From: Bacillus_P idriensis_A | Lineage (GTDB): Bacteria > Bacillota > Bacilli > Bacillales > Bacillaceae | Direction: 5' to 3' | NCBI RefSeq assembly: GCF_050483325.1 | Contig: NZ_JBCMYF010000022.1 | Coordinates: 1-64,000, forward strand | Length of the DNA stretch: 64,000 nucleotides | In this document: positions 54,180 to 62,409 of the stretch, one piece after another | Position numbering within the stretch: the first letter of the stretch is position 1 | Layout: the number at the start of each line of letters is the position of its first letter | Position numbers and translations under genes: made by a program | Notes under the pieces: model-generated | The model's database searches: none | Told to the model about the DNA's origin: nothing | The model's input: the letters and a program-made list of their open reading frames with translations, nothing else

Positions 54180-54211
54180 AACGCACGAAAAAATTTTCGT
54201 GCGCTTCTTTT
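54180..54211. terminator. hairpin between deoD and yodJ
   Basis: CGCACGAAAA/TTTTCGTGCG stem with a minimal loop and flanking A/T runs; it can serve leftward deoD. Confidence 0.8.
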
Positions 54212-54294
54212 TTGCTCTTACTTAAACGCTGTTGAGAGTAATCTTCAGAAAAAACTGACTATCGGTTCCCTGTTCAACATCGTTTTTTAATATT

Positions 54295-54996
54295 TTATTT
54301 AATTGCTGCCTCTAAAGCAATTTCCATCATCTCATTAAACGTCGTTTGACGTTCTTCAGAAGTTGTTTCTTCGCCTGTTAAAATGTGATCGCTTACTGTT
54401 AGTACAGATAAAGCCTGGCGGCCGAACTTAGCTGCAAGCGTATATAGCGCAGCTGATTCCATTTCGATTGCAAGTACACCGTATTTCGCCCATTTTTCAA
54501 GCTCAGAATTGTCATTATAGAACATATCTGCTGTAAAGACGTTGCCTACTTTTAATTTTAACCCTTTTTCTGTTCCGGCATCGTATGCATGCTTCAGCAA
54601 TTCAAAATCTGCTGTCGGTGCATAATCAACACCGCCGAAAGTCATTCTGTTCATTTGAGAATCAGTTGATGCACTCATTGCCAGAATCACGTCTCTTACT
54701 TTTACATCCTGCTGAATCGCACCGCATGTTCCAACGCGGATTAATTTTTGAACATTATAGCTTTGCATAAGTTCATTAACATAAATGGCGATGGATGGAA
54801 CACCCATTCCCGTACCCTGTACAGAGATGCGATGCCCTTTATAAGTTCCAGTATATCCGAGCATGCCGCGTACTTCGTTATAGCATACTGCATCTTCTAA
54901 AAACGTTTCTGCTATATATTTAGCACGTAGCGGATCTCCAGGCAATAAAATGGATTCTGCGATTTCATTTGGTTTTGCTCCTATGTGAACACTCAT
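54295..54996 (-). CDS. deoD: purine nucleoside phosphorylase DeoD
   Basis: 233 residues, hexameric PNP type. Phosphate loop LLPGDPLRAKYIAE, VQGTGMGVPS, RVGTCGA, the purine/ribose site IEMESAALYTLA and catalytic Asp in TVSDHILTGE. Phosphorolysis of purine (deoxy)nucleosides in the cytoplasm for salvage. Position beside yodJ as in B. subtilis. Confidence 0.96.
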   Translation of the reverse strand: MSVHIGAKPNEIAESILLPGDPLRAKYIAETFLEDAVCYNEVRGMLGYTGTYKGHRISVQGTGMGVPSIAIYVNELMQSYNVQKLIRVGTCGAIQQDVKVRDVILAMSASTDSQMNRMTFGGVDYAPTADFELLKHAYDAGTEKGLKLKVGNVFTADMFYNDNSELEKWAKYGVLAIEMESAALYTLAAKFGRQALSVLTVSDHILTGEETTSEERQTTFNEMMEIALEAAIK

Positions 54997-55176
54997 TGTT
55001 CATACCTCCAGTTATATGTATAAAAAGGTGCTTTTTCAATATACCATAATCTGCGCTAAAAAATCATATCTCCTTCTACATTTCCGATTTATCCGGCATC
55101 TTATACATGAAATTTATTTACTGTAGTGAAAATCGCTCGTTATGTAAAAAATAGAATGGACAAGGAGGGATTACAT

Positions 55177-55320
55177 TTGGGCAAAAAACACCGCAATCGT
55201 ATCAATGGTCAGAAAAAGAACAATCACATACCGCCTGAAGCAATTGAAGCAGAAGAAAATGCACACGGCAAAGAAGAAACTTCAGCTAAACGAAAAAATG
55301 GGCCCGGCCACAACCTTTAA
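55177..55320 (+). CDS. small hydrophilic protein, 47 residues
   Basis: TTG start with AAGGAGGG 7 nt upstream. Sequence begins MGKKHRNRINGQKKNN and ends KRKNGPGHNL; no Cys, Trp or hydrophobic segment, rich in Lys, Asn, His and Glu. Not recognised. Size and composition recall small spore-core proteins, but no SASP signature is visible. Divergent from deoD. A similar-sized protein with a PGH motif is encoded at 56073. Confidence 0.7.
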   Translation: MGKKHRNRINGQKKNNHIPPEAIEAEENAHGKEETSAKRKNGPGHNL

Positions 55321-55325
55321 ACGTA

Positions 55326-55360
55326 AAAAGGCAGCGATCTGAAATCGCAGCCTTCTTCAT
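55326..55360 (+). terminator. terminator of the 47-residue protein gene
   Basis: AAGGCAGCGAT/ATCGCAGCCTT stem with one internal A-A pair, then a pyrimidine-rich tail. Confidence 0.75.
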
Positions 55361-55418
55361 TTGAGGGGAATCTTGTTTATTTTCTTCCAGCCCCTTGTTT
55401 TATCCCAATCTGCTTCCT

Positions 55419-56048
55419 TTACTTAGTAACTGGCCTTGATTTTTTTATTTTAGCATTTATTATTTCATACATTTTTATCAGGATAAGAAGCCATACCATC
55501 CCTGCAGAAAACCCCGCTAAAATGTCAATTAAGTAATGAACGCCAAGATAGATCCTGCTTGTTCCGATAACGCCGACCAGTATAGCTGTCATACTGATCA
55601 GCCATTTACTTTTGCGTTCATTTAAAGACGTGCCCTCAAGAATTATATAGCAAAGAAAACCATAAAATGCCGTTGAATTCATCGCATGACCGCTTGGAAA
55701 GCTGTAATGCGCGGCATGGATAACGGCATCAAACGATGGTCTTTCGCGGTGAAAAAAATCCTTCAGCTCAATATTAATAAAGCGAGTGGAATAAAATGTG
55801 CCCCATAAAAAGATAACAGGCAAAAATTTTCTGAAAAATAAAAGGAAAACAGATGCGATAATCATGAGAGGATATTCCACTTTTATTGAACCAATATCAC
55901 TGATGGTAATAAATAAAGCCGTAAAAGCCTCTGTGCGAAATTCTTCTGCACCTCTTACAACCGAATTATCCAGCATCTGAACGCCATCTATCCGGTAAAG
56001 TACAGCGAAAAATAGAAAAAGAAAAAGAAAAAGAGCTATATTTTTCAA
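55419..56048 (-). CDS. yodM: PAP2 family lipid phosphatase
   Basis: 209 residues, six transmembrane helices. Phosphatase motifs: KDFFHRERP, PSGH and SRIYLGVHYLID. Matches B. subtilis YodM, a phosphatidylglycerophosphate/undecaprenyl-pyrophosphate type phosphatase (PgpB). Starts at TTG with GGGGGAGGAG upstream. A 47-residue protein gene ends 24 bp before it, so the two may share a transcript. Confidence 0.9.
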   Translation of the reverse strand: MKNIALFLFLFLFFAVLYRIDGVQMLDNSVVRGAEEFRTEAFTALFITISDIGSIKVEYPLMIIASVFLLFFRKFLPVIFLWGTFYSTRFINIELKDFFHRERPSFDAVIHAAHYSFPSGHAMNSTAFYGFLCYIILEGTSLNERKSKWLISMTAILVGVIGTSRIYLGVHYLIDILAGFSAGMVWLLILIKMYEIINAKIKKSRPVTK

Positions 56049-56072
56049 TGGTTCTCCTCCCCCGCTGCATCC

Positions 56073-56216
56073 CTAGATTTTTTTATGTTTTTTTTGTTCT
56101 TTATGTCCAGGAGCAGGCTTTGCTTTATGGGCAATCTCAGCCGAATATTCTTCCTGATGCTTATCAGACTGTTTTTTTGCCTTTTGCTCAGCACTATTTT
56201 GATGTTTATGCGCCAT
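56073..56216 (-). CDS. small Lys/His/Gln-rich protein, 47 residues
   Basis: ATG with AAAGGAGGA 6 nt upstream. Begins MAHKHQNSAEQKAKKQ and ends PAPGHKEQKKHKKI. Entirely hydrophilic and strongly basic. Not recognised; may be a spore or nucleic-acid-binding peptide. Lies just upstream of yodM in the same direction. Confidence 0.75.
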   Translation of the reverse strand: MAHKHQNSAEQKAKKQSDKHQEEYSAEIAHKAKPAPGHKEQKKHKKI

Positions 56217-56355
56217 ACAAGTTCCTCCTTTTTTTAAAAAGTTGTTACTCTTTTATGGTTTCAAAAAGCCGCAGAAACATTCATACAAACGCTTTGTACA
56301 TTAATGGCATATAGTAGGGTAAAAGACTCAGTTTCAGTCAGAAAGGGTGATTTAA

Positions 56356-57147
56356 CTGAGATATCTCGGGACCCTCATCTTTTTTCTTTCTTATATTATT
56401 ATTGTACATTTTTCTCTGGCGGATGGATCACAAGCCTCAGGCGGAAATCTCCTGATTGCACACAGAGGACTGTCATCACAGGCTCCAGAAAATACAATGA
56501 CAGCATTTGATAGGGCCGCACGTGAAGGTTTTGATATGATTGAGCTTGATGTTCAAATGAGCAAGGACAAACATTTGATTGTGATGCACGACCTCTCCCT
56601 CAAGAGAACAGCAGGTCTTGATGAAAAAGTAGCAGATCTGACGCTGAAAGAGATAAAGAATCTTGATGCTGGCCTGTGGTATAACGAATCGTTTAAAGGT
56701 GAGCAAATCCCAACGCTGGATGAGGTCTTTATAAAATATAAGAATCAGCATCATCTGCTGATTGATTTAAAACGCCCCTCTTTATATCCCGGCATTGAAA
56801 AAGTTTTAACTGATTCGATTTTAAACGCCTACTCTCCCCGCGAGTTTTCTTTGCTCTCTATACAATCCACTGAACTAAAAAGTATTATGCTTTTAAACAT
56901 CTTGCTGCCGCAAATAAACAAAGGCCTCGTCATATCCTCTCCAATTCCCTATCATCAGTTAAACGGACTGGGTCATGAAATTGATTTTATCACTCTGCAT
57001 AAACGATGCCTGAATCTTTATGTTTATCAGCAGGCCAAACGGGCGAAGCTGACTTTGTATATTTGGGGCATACACAATAAATATGATTACAGGAACGTAA
57101 AAAGACTAGCTGTAGATGGTGTTGTTGTGAAGGAAAGGTTTGATTAG
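56356..57147 (+). CDS. glycerophosphodiester phosphodiesterase, apparent CTG start
   Basis: About 263 residues. The GDPD active site needs HRG, and AHRGLSSQAPENT lies upstream of the first in-frame ATG (56497), so translation must start earlier. A CTG at 56356 follows an in-frame stop and has AAAGGGTGA 7 nt upstream. It gives a signal-like hydrophobic N-terminus (TLIFFLSYIIIVHFSLADG), so the enzyme is probably exported. Further motifs: MIELDVQMSKD (Glu, Asp), VMHDLSLKRTA (His). Hydrolyses glycerophosphodiesters to glycerol-3-phosphate. A lost upstream start, making it a pseudogene, is the alternative. Confidence 0.8.
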   Translation: MRYLGTLIFFLSYIIIVHFSLADGSQASGGNLLIAHRGLSSQAPENTMTAFDRAAREGFDMIELDVQMSKDKHLIVMHDLSLKRTAGLDEKVADLTLKEIKNLDAGLWYNESFKGEQIPTLDEVFIKYKNQHHLLIDLKRPSLYPGIEKVLTDSILNAYSPREFSLLSIQSTELKSIMLLNILLPQINKGLVISSPIPYHQLNGLGHEIDFITLHKRCLNLYVYQQAKRAKLTLYIWGIHNKYDYRNVKRLAVDGVVVKERFD

Positions 57148-57173
57148 AAATCAGAAAACAAATCAAGCTAATG

Positions 57174-57208
57174 TAAAAAAATCCGCTCAATTAGAACGGA
57201 TTTTTTTT
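57174..57208. terminator. terminator for the GDPD gene overlapping the end of the TauE gene
   Basis: AAATCCG/CGGATTT stem with an 11-nt loop, A-run before and eight Ts after. It overlaps the last codons of the converging gene. Confidence 0.8.
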
Positions 57209-58059
57209 CGGCTGGTGATAACGGATGCTGCCATTTTTATATATAATAACCCTAAAAATATAAACAGAATGACCATTCCCAATACCTCAAACCTGATCAG
57301 TTTCATTCCAACGCTTACTGCTGTGAAAAAATACAGCAGCCCCAGAAGCAATTTCATTTCTGCATGGTCAAATTTGTCTGTCATATAAGCTCCGGCCTGT
57401 GCACCTGCAAGACCTCCTGCAATCAGGAAAGCGCCAGTAGATAAATCAATCGGAGATTTTATAAAATACGTAATAAAGCCTATGCTGACAATAAATAAAA
57501 CACTGAGAAGACTTGTCCCGATTGCGTCCTTAGGATGAAAACCGGATAACGAAATCAGCAGCGGAACGATGATAAACCCTCCGCCTACACCAAGCAGTGT
57601 TGAAATAAAGCCCCCAAGTGCTCCTGTAAGAATCAAAAGAACAATTGCCCATTTCTTAATTGGCTTTCCTTTAGGATTCTTCGTCTTTTTCTTAAATAGC
57701 ATGCTCCAGCCAAAATAACTCAACAGGAGAATATATGACAGCGGAATCACAGCATCATCATAACCATGCTGATTTAAGAAAAAAACGAAAGGATTGGCGG
57801 CCTGTGTTGCTGCCATTCCGCTTATCCCCATAATGAAAGCTTCTTTCCATCTGACGTTTTTCATTTTAAGATGCGCAAACATACCAGAAAGAGATGTTCC
57901 GATTGTATATAATAAACTGATTGTTATGGCAGTGATTGGTTCAATATTCAAAAGCAGCAGGACAGGCGTTAAAATAAAGCCGCCGCCAACACCAAAAAAT
58001 CCGGATAAAACTCCAATCAGCAGTCCCATTACAACAAAAACAATAAAAATATGTACCAC
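57187..58059 (-). CDS. TauE/SafE family sulfite/organosulfonate exporter
   Basis: 290 residues, eight or so transmembrane helices in two repeats, each with the family loop (SGFFGVGGGFILTPVLLLL and STLLGVGGGFIIVPLLISL). Probably exports a small anion such as sulfite. The GTG at 58059 lacks a well-spaced ribosome binding site (AAGG is adjacent), so the start is uncertain; translation may begin a few codons later. Confidence 0.88.
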   Translation of the reverse strand: MVHIFIVFVVMGLLIGVLSGFFGVGGGFILTPVLLLLNIEPITAITISLLYTIGTSLSGMFAHLKMKNVRWKEAFIMGISGMAATQAANPFVFFLNQHGYDDAVIPLSYILLLSYFGWSMLFKKKTKNPKGKPIKKWAIVLLILTGALGGFISTLLGVGGGFIIVPLLISLSGFHPKDAIGTSLLSVLFIVSIGFITYFIKSPIDLSTGAFLIAGGLAGAQAGAYMTDKFDHAEMKLLLGLLYFFTAVSVGMKLIRFEVLGMVILFIFLGLLYIKMAASVITSRKKIRSN

Positions 58060-58322
58060 ACCTTAAGGCAGATTTTAAACTCATCTCTTATTTTATAGAT
58101 GGCCGCTGTAAAAGAAAAGGTTATGCCTTATTTTCATAATGGTCTTAATATTCACTAAAAAAAGGCTGATAAATCAGCCCTTTCAATCGAATTTCCATTA
58201 AAACTGAAATCATGCGTTAAATGTTCCCCGCCCTTAAAAAAAGACAGACTCTTTCCTTCTATTACAGGTATTCCTAAAAGAAAGCATGGCGGTCATTTTC
58301 AAATAGGCAATAGACCTTTACT
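58060..58322. other. intergenic region with terminator of the methyltransferase gene
   Basis: Hairpin GGGCTGA/TCAGCC at about 58160-58182 with a leftward T-run ends the leftward methyltransferase transcript. Nothing else is recognised. Confidence 0.6.
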
Positions 58323-59363
58323 TTAGCGCGGTCTGGCAATTATGCCATTATGAACTTTAATAAAACCGTGTCTCAGGATATCAAAACCGTTTTCATAAAC
58401 ATACAGCCCCATTTGCTGAATCGTCATTAATTCCCTGTACGTATGGTTCATGACATCAGCCATTATTTGATAATATAATTTTGACTTCAGCTGAGCTCGC
58501 GGAGTTGTTAATATCGCATATCCTCCATCTTTTAAAAACTTTCTGTGCCAATCAATTGATTCTGGTTTTTGCTCATCCGGAAAATGTTCAATCATCCCTA
58601 CACTGATCACGATATCGAACTCCTTGCCAAAAGGCAGATTCCGAATGTCATCAACTAAATAAGTGATATGAAAATCCTTCTTATACCAAACTTTTGGGGC
58701 GCCTGTCACAGGATTTTCACCCAAAAATGGATAATGCTCAGGAAATTCGGCAAACCGGCCGTCCCGGCAAAAAGGATCATAGTCCACCATGACAATCTCA
58801 CCGCCTGGATACATGGCAGCAAGCTGCATGGCTTCATACCCTTCTGCAGCCCCTAAAAAAAGAATTCTTGGCCTTGAAACATGCAGTCCCTCAAACATAG
58901 CTCTTTTCCCCCGGGGATCCCAGATGCCATCTTCAATGCGGTGAATATAATTCCAAAGCCTGAGCTTCATTGATTTACCGAGAACTTCCTTCACCTCAGC
59001 CGGACGGAATGAGGCAAAGCTTTTCATCAGTTCATCGTTTAATGCATTCATTTCTGCAGGTACATCTTTTACAAACCATTCATGAAAGGATTTATTAAAG
59101 TACTGCCATGATGTGTGAACGGGCATGGCTTTTTGATTTTCGTTTTCCCAGTCCTTGCGATCTTTTGCATATGTTTTGACTTCATATGGTTTTCCAACGT
59201 CCTTCCACGAAAGGAGCGACCAATCCCGCACCAGATTCGCTGAAAAAAACTCATCTTTTTCTTCCTCCGTATAGGTGCGAAGATCAATTTTAAAGCTTTC
59301 TGATAAAGCCGTTTTACCAATATCACTTTCTGTAAAGGGACGTACAGCAGCTTCTGTCGGCAT
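58323..59363 (-). CDS. class I SAM-dependent methyltransferase
   Basis: 346 residues. The N-terminal ~160 residues are not recognised. The Rossmann part has RILFLGAAEGYEAMQLA (motif I), IVMVDYDPF (acidic residue for the ribose) and FDIVISVGMIEHFPDE. Ends KVHNGIIARPR. The substrate cannot be inferred. GGAGG is 7 nt before the ATG. Monocistronic. Confidence 0.8.
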   Translation of the reverse strand: MPTEAAVRPFTESDIGKTALSESFKIDLRTYTEEEKDEFFSANLVRDWSLLSWKDVGKPYEVKTYAKDRKDWENENQKAMPVHTSWQYFNKSFHEWFVKDVPAEMNALNDELMKSFASFRPAEVKEVLGKSMKLRLWNYIHRIEDGIWDPRGKRAMFEGLHVSRPRILFLGAAEGYEAMQLAAMYPGGEIVMVDYDPFCRDGRFAEFPEHYPFLGENPVTGAPKVWYKKDFHITYLVDDIRNLPFGKEFDIVISVGMIEHFPDEQKPESIDWHRKFLKDGGYAILTTPRAQLKSKLYYQIMADVMNHTYRELMTIQQMGLYVYENGFDILRHGFIKVHNGIIARPR

Positions 59364-59744
59364 GGAAAACCTCCATTGAATTCTGAATTATAAGTTAATT
59401 TTATCAACCTTTATACGTATTAGCAATGAATTGTTCAGTGATGACACTGATGAATTTTAGGTGTCCTTTTAAATTTTGCAGCGGACTTGATAACAGAACG
59501 TGAGCTGTTTTATTGCTTCTGCTCATTGTGTGCGAGGCTTACCTTTGCTAAATTGATTATTTAGAACATACTTTATTTAAATCATATTATCTATTTGCTC
59601 TCAATCTGGAGATCTCAAAGTATGAAAATAATAAAAAACTACGAAAAACAGAGGAATTGGGAGATTAAGCAGTTGTAATCGCTTTATTTCACCTTAAACA
59701 GATTATTCTGAATGTTTAGTTATTGTAAAGTTTTTGTTAAGATG

Positions 59745-60180
59745 AATTTACTCACTCATAGGAAGGCGTGATTCCAATGACGACGGTAAGCGAAGCATAT
59801 CAGAATCACATCTGGCAAAAAATCAGCCTGTGAAAACTGATTTTGAGATGTGTGGATATGCGGGAAAACGGAAATCTGACTGAGGGGATGATTCCAATGA
59901 CGACGGTGAGCGAAGCATGCTAAGCTAAGAACATGATGCAGATGAAAATAGCCCGTGAAACCTATTTTCGCACCATGGAGGGCATGCGGGGAAATCAAAA
60001 AAGTATTTGAATAAACTGATCGAATCCGTGCAAGACATTAATTGAAAGAAATCAATTGATTCAAAGCAACGAATGGTTATTAGTAAGAAAGGAAAGAACA
60101 AAAAAGTGAATATGTTTGATTCAAGATAAGACGCTGTTTATGTTCTGTATACATAGACAGCGTTTTGTTTTGTGTTTTTT
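59745..60180 (+). ncRNA. candidate tandem structured RNA (two 107-nt domains)
   Basis: Two copies at 59770-59876 and 59890-59996, offset by exactly 120. Each has an outer helix GATTCC/GGAAATC, a conserved strand AATGACGACGGTRAGCGAA, a helix GCATATC/GATATGC (copy 1) or GCATGC/GCATGC (copy 2), a helix CACATCT/AGATGTG or CATGATGC/GCACCATG, and a top stem AAAATCAG/CTGATTTT or GAAAATAG/CTATTTTC closing a conserved loop CCYGTGAAAM. Stem sequences differ while pairing is kept. A strong rightward terminator follows at 60131-60180 and no gene lies downstream on this strand. I do not recognise it as a known riboswitch class. The 5' end is a guess. Confidence 0.65.
60131..60180 (+). terminator. rightward terminator ending the candidate RNA
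   Basis: ACGCTGTTTATG/CATAGACAGCGT stem (11 of 12 pairs) followed by a long T-rich tract. Confidence 0.9.
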
Positions 60181-60246
60181 GCTATCGACTATTAAGTAAA
60201 GCTTGTTGATCTTTTTTGCATGAACAACAATCAATTAAAAAAGCCT

Positions 60247-60278
60247 TATAAAAAGACGTTTCTAAAAATAGAAACGCC
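60247..60278 (-). terminator. terminator of the two-gene unknown operon
   Basis: CGTTTCTA/TAGAAACG stem, 4-nt loop, leftward T-run. Confidence 0.85.
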
Positions 60279-60289
60279 TTCCCTCCCGC

Positions 60290-60607
60290 CTATTCAGCTG
60301 CTTGCGCTTCCACAGACTTATATTCTTCCTCCAGATATTGCAGGAAGCGGTCTGCAGCATCATGCACCGGTCCAAATTTCCCTGTGTCCTGAATCCGCTG
60401 TTTAGCAGCATCTATATAAGGATAATAAGCAGCCTGAATTTCCAGGTCCTTGATTAATTGTTCCCGCGTTTTATCCAATACTGTATACTTTCTAGTCCAA
60501 AGATTCTCACACATATCCACTTTCAACCCTTCCCTTTTTACAAGAAGCACGGAGCTCGCTTCGTTTCTCTTTATGTATCTAGTTTCGATATCAATCTTCT
60601 GATTCAT
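60290..60607 (-). CDS. hypothetical protein, 105 residues
   Basis: Mostly helical and charged (TREQLIKDLEIQAAYYPYID, then FLQYLEEEYKSVEAQAAE); no signal peptide, membrane segment or known motif. It starts 14 bp after the stop of a 95-residue gene, so the two form an operon. Not recognised. Confidence 0.72.
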   Translation of the reverse strand: MNQKIDIETRYIKRNEASSVLLVKREGLKVDMCENLWTRKYTVLDKTREQLIKDLEIQAAYYPYIDAAKQRIQDTGKFGPVHDAADRFLQYLEEEYKSVEAQAAE

Positions 60608-60621
60608 GATTTCTGCTAAGT

Positions 60622-60909
60622 TTAAACTGTTTCTAATAGTGTCGAAGACAAAAACGGGAACTTTTCAGCCGTTTCTTCTCCGTACTCCTCCGTAAGAGCT
60701 GCTGCGAGCATGCTTGAGACCGTTTCTCTTTTTTGAATATCAAATGACACGATTTCACCGGCATTTAATCCAAATGTAAGGCCTGTATGCGTGTAGCCAA
60801 TAAAAAAGCGGTCAGTCTGCAGGCTTTTAATGACATCTTTTTTCTCTATCCCGAGAGTGACTAAAGATAACTTCCCTTTTTCTGTGCCGATTTCAATTTC
60901 GTAGATCAT
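60622..60909 (-). CDS. hypothetical protein, 95 residues
   Basis: Begins MIYEIEIGTEKGKLSLVTLG, with a beta-rich first half and a helical end (SSMLAAALTEEYGEETAEKF). GGAGGA precedes the ATG. First gene of a two-gene operon with the 105-residue protein. Not recognised. Confidence 0.72.
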   Translation of the reverse strand: MIYEIEIGTEKGKLSLVTLGIEKKDVIKSLQTDRFFIGYTHTGLTFGLNAGEIVSFDIQKRETVSSMLAAALTEEYGEETAEKFPFLSSTLLETV

Positions 60910-61099
60910 GGCTGCATCCTCCTTAAGTTTTCATGCAAAAAAAGTATATAATGCACATGACAACCGTTTCATGTTCAGTCAGAAATGAATTGTCTTTCTA
61001 TACTATACGTTTCGGACTGCTCTTTTTTTGTCTGTTCTCTTGAAATGGGGCAGTATTTCCTGCTGAAACCTTTGATTAAAAGGATGAAAAAGGGCTTTT

Positions 61100-61561
61100 T
61101 TACTCGTTCCAAGCCTTTACAGGGCGGTCATCAGGGTAACCGAACCTCTCCCTGTATTCTTTGCGCTCCGCAGTAAAATCCCACCAGTTTTTATCACTTT
61201 CCGGATGATTAGCATGATGAACCACACATCGCATAACATCTTCTACACAAGGATCCATCCATACTCCGTATAGTTTCTCAAGTTCGTGAACAAGCTCTTC
61301 TCCTCTCCTGTTCTTCACGTCATCTAAAGAAGTGAGACAAAGGTCCACAGCCAGATTATGGGCAAGCTTTGGCCCAACTGACGGAATAGACTGAAAGACA
61401 GCATGTCCAATCAATTCCCGTGCGCGTTGATTTGAAACATCAATTAAATCAGCTAAGTCCGCTGGTTTCATCTCTTTTATATCTGTTCGTTTTATTTTGT
61501 TCTTTCTCAGCTGTTCCCTCTCTTTATTCGTAAGCGGAAGCTTTGGTGATTTTTGTTTCAT
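61100..61561 (-). CDS. helix-hairpin-helix 'pathogenicity locus' (Cdd1-like) protein
   Basis: 153 residues. The central helix-hairpin-helix resembles PF11731 (LADLIDVSNQRARELIGHA, SIPSVGPKLAHNLAVDL), which implies DNA or RNA binding. The C-terminal part carries CVEDVMRCVVHHANHP, a Cys/His cluster that could bind metal, and NWWDFTAERKEYRERFGYP. Function unknown; single gene. Confidence 0.8.
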   Translation of the reverse strand: MKQKSPKLPLTNKEREQLRKNKIKRTDIKEMKPADLADLIDVSNQRARELIGHAVFQSIPSVGPKLAHNLAVDLCLTSLDDVKNRRGEELVHELEKLYGVWMDPCVEDVMRCVVHHANHPESDKNWWDFTAERKEYRERFGYPDDRPVKAWNE

Positions 61562-61597
61562 TGCTCTCTCCTCTCCTTTTCAATTAAAATAGCAAAT

Positions 61598-61632
61598 TAA
61601 AAACAGCAGTGGTAAATTCTTCACTGCTGTCA
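61598..61632 (-). terminator. terminator of the kinase-spo0M operon
   Basis: ACAGCAGTG/CACTGCTGT stem with a 10-nt loop and leftward T-rich tail, just past the spo0M stop. Confidence 0.8.
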
Positions 61633-61638
61633 ATTTGG

Positions 61639-62409
61639 TTAACTATACCGCTGAATGACATCTTCAAGCGTTCTTTTGATTGATCCCTGATCCGGATTGG
61701 TGATCATGACTTTCACCAGTGATTCATCCATTTCAAGTGCTTCTGATAAAAACCCTCCAAGTCCTCTGGCCCTGCGATCTACCTCGAGCAGCAGTTCTAC
61801 GCCCTGATTACTTATATTAGAAATAACGACCTCAAGTTCGTCGAGCTTCCCGCGGAATGGTCCTGCGGTCGGATAGAATTCAAATTCCTGAATGAATGGC
61901 AGTCTCTTTCGCAAATGATAGGGAGCTGCCTCGTTTTCTACTTTTCTCAAGTTAAATCCAAGGTCCCTCAGTGCGGAGAAGATGGTCTGCACGAGAGGCG
62001 GCGCTGCCACTTCTAAAAAGTCTTTATCACTCGGGTCAACTGCACCTTTAATATCAAGGCCGGTTTCAAGCCAGACCTTTGATGAGCCAATGGTGATCGG
62101 TGTATCGGCTGGCAATGGAAAAGCAAAAGGTATTTCTTTAATTTCATTGGCCATGATCACAAATGGTTCATTTATTTTCACCTTTGTAATGGTTGCAGTC
62201 TGGTGGTATTTCTTATCATCTGATTCTTTTAAATAAGTTGTTTGAAGAGACAGGTAGATTTCATCGATTTGCTGTTCGATGTTTCCGCCTTGAACGTGAA
62301 TGATCCCTTTCAGCTCTTCCCCCAAAACGATTTTATCAGAAGCTAAACGTGCATCCACCTTTGCTGCACCTATTCCGACACTTGAAAGAATTTTATTAAA
62401 AAATGACAT
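61639..62409 (-). CDS. spo0M: sporulation-control protein Spo0M
   Basis: 256 residues, arrestin-like beta sandwich. Begins MSFFNKILSSVGIGAAKVDA as B. subtilis Spo0M, with LRKRLPFIQEFEFYPTAGPF and a C-terminal acidic helix. Spo0M affects sporulation and cell division in the cytoplasm. The start overlaps the end of the upstream kinase gene by 14 bp, with GGGAGAGAG as ribosome binding site inside it, so the two are translationally linked. This kinase linkage is not the B. subtilis arrangement as far as I know. Confidence 0.92.
   Translation of the reverse strand: MSFFNKILSSVGIGAAKVDARLASDKIVLGEELKGIIHVQGGNIEQQIDEIYLSLQTTYLKESDDKKYHQTATITKVKINEPFVIMANEIKEIPFAFPLPADTPITIGSSKVWLETGLDIKGAVDPSDKDFLEVAAPPLVQTIFSALRDLGFNLRKVENEAAPYHLRKRLPFIQEFEFYPTAGPFRGKLDELEVVISNISNQGVELLLEVDRRARGLGGFLSEALEMDESLVKVMITNPDQGSIKRTLEDVIQRYS

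Noticed and set aside
56304..56510. ATG at 56304 as start of the glycerophosphodiesterase
   Set aside because: It is in a different frame; the frame holding the catalytic motifs begins after the TAA at about 56353.
59770..59996. Assignment of the tandem RNA to glycine, c-di-GMP, c-di-AMP, T-box or other known riboswitches
   Set aside because: The conserved core sequences of those classes are not present and there is no downstream gene to control.
59756..59998. Leftward 80-codon open frame across the tandem RNA region
   Set aside because: Its repetitive product (RRHWNH twice) mirrors the RNA repeat, there is no convincing ribosome binding site, and the pairing evidence is on the other strand.
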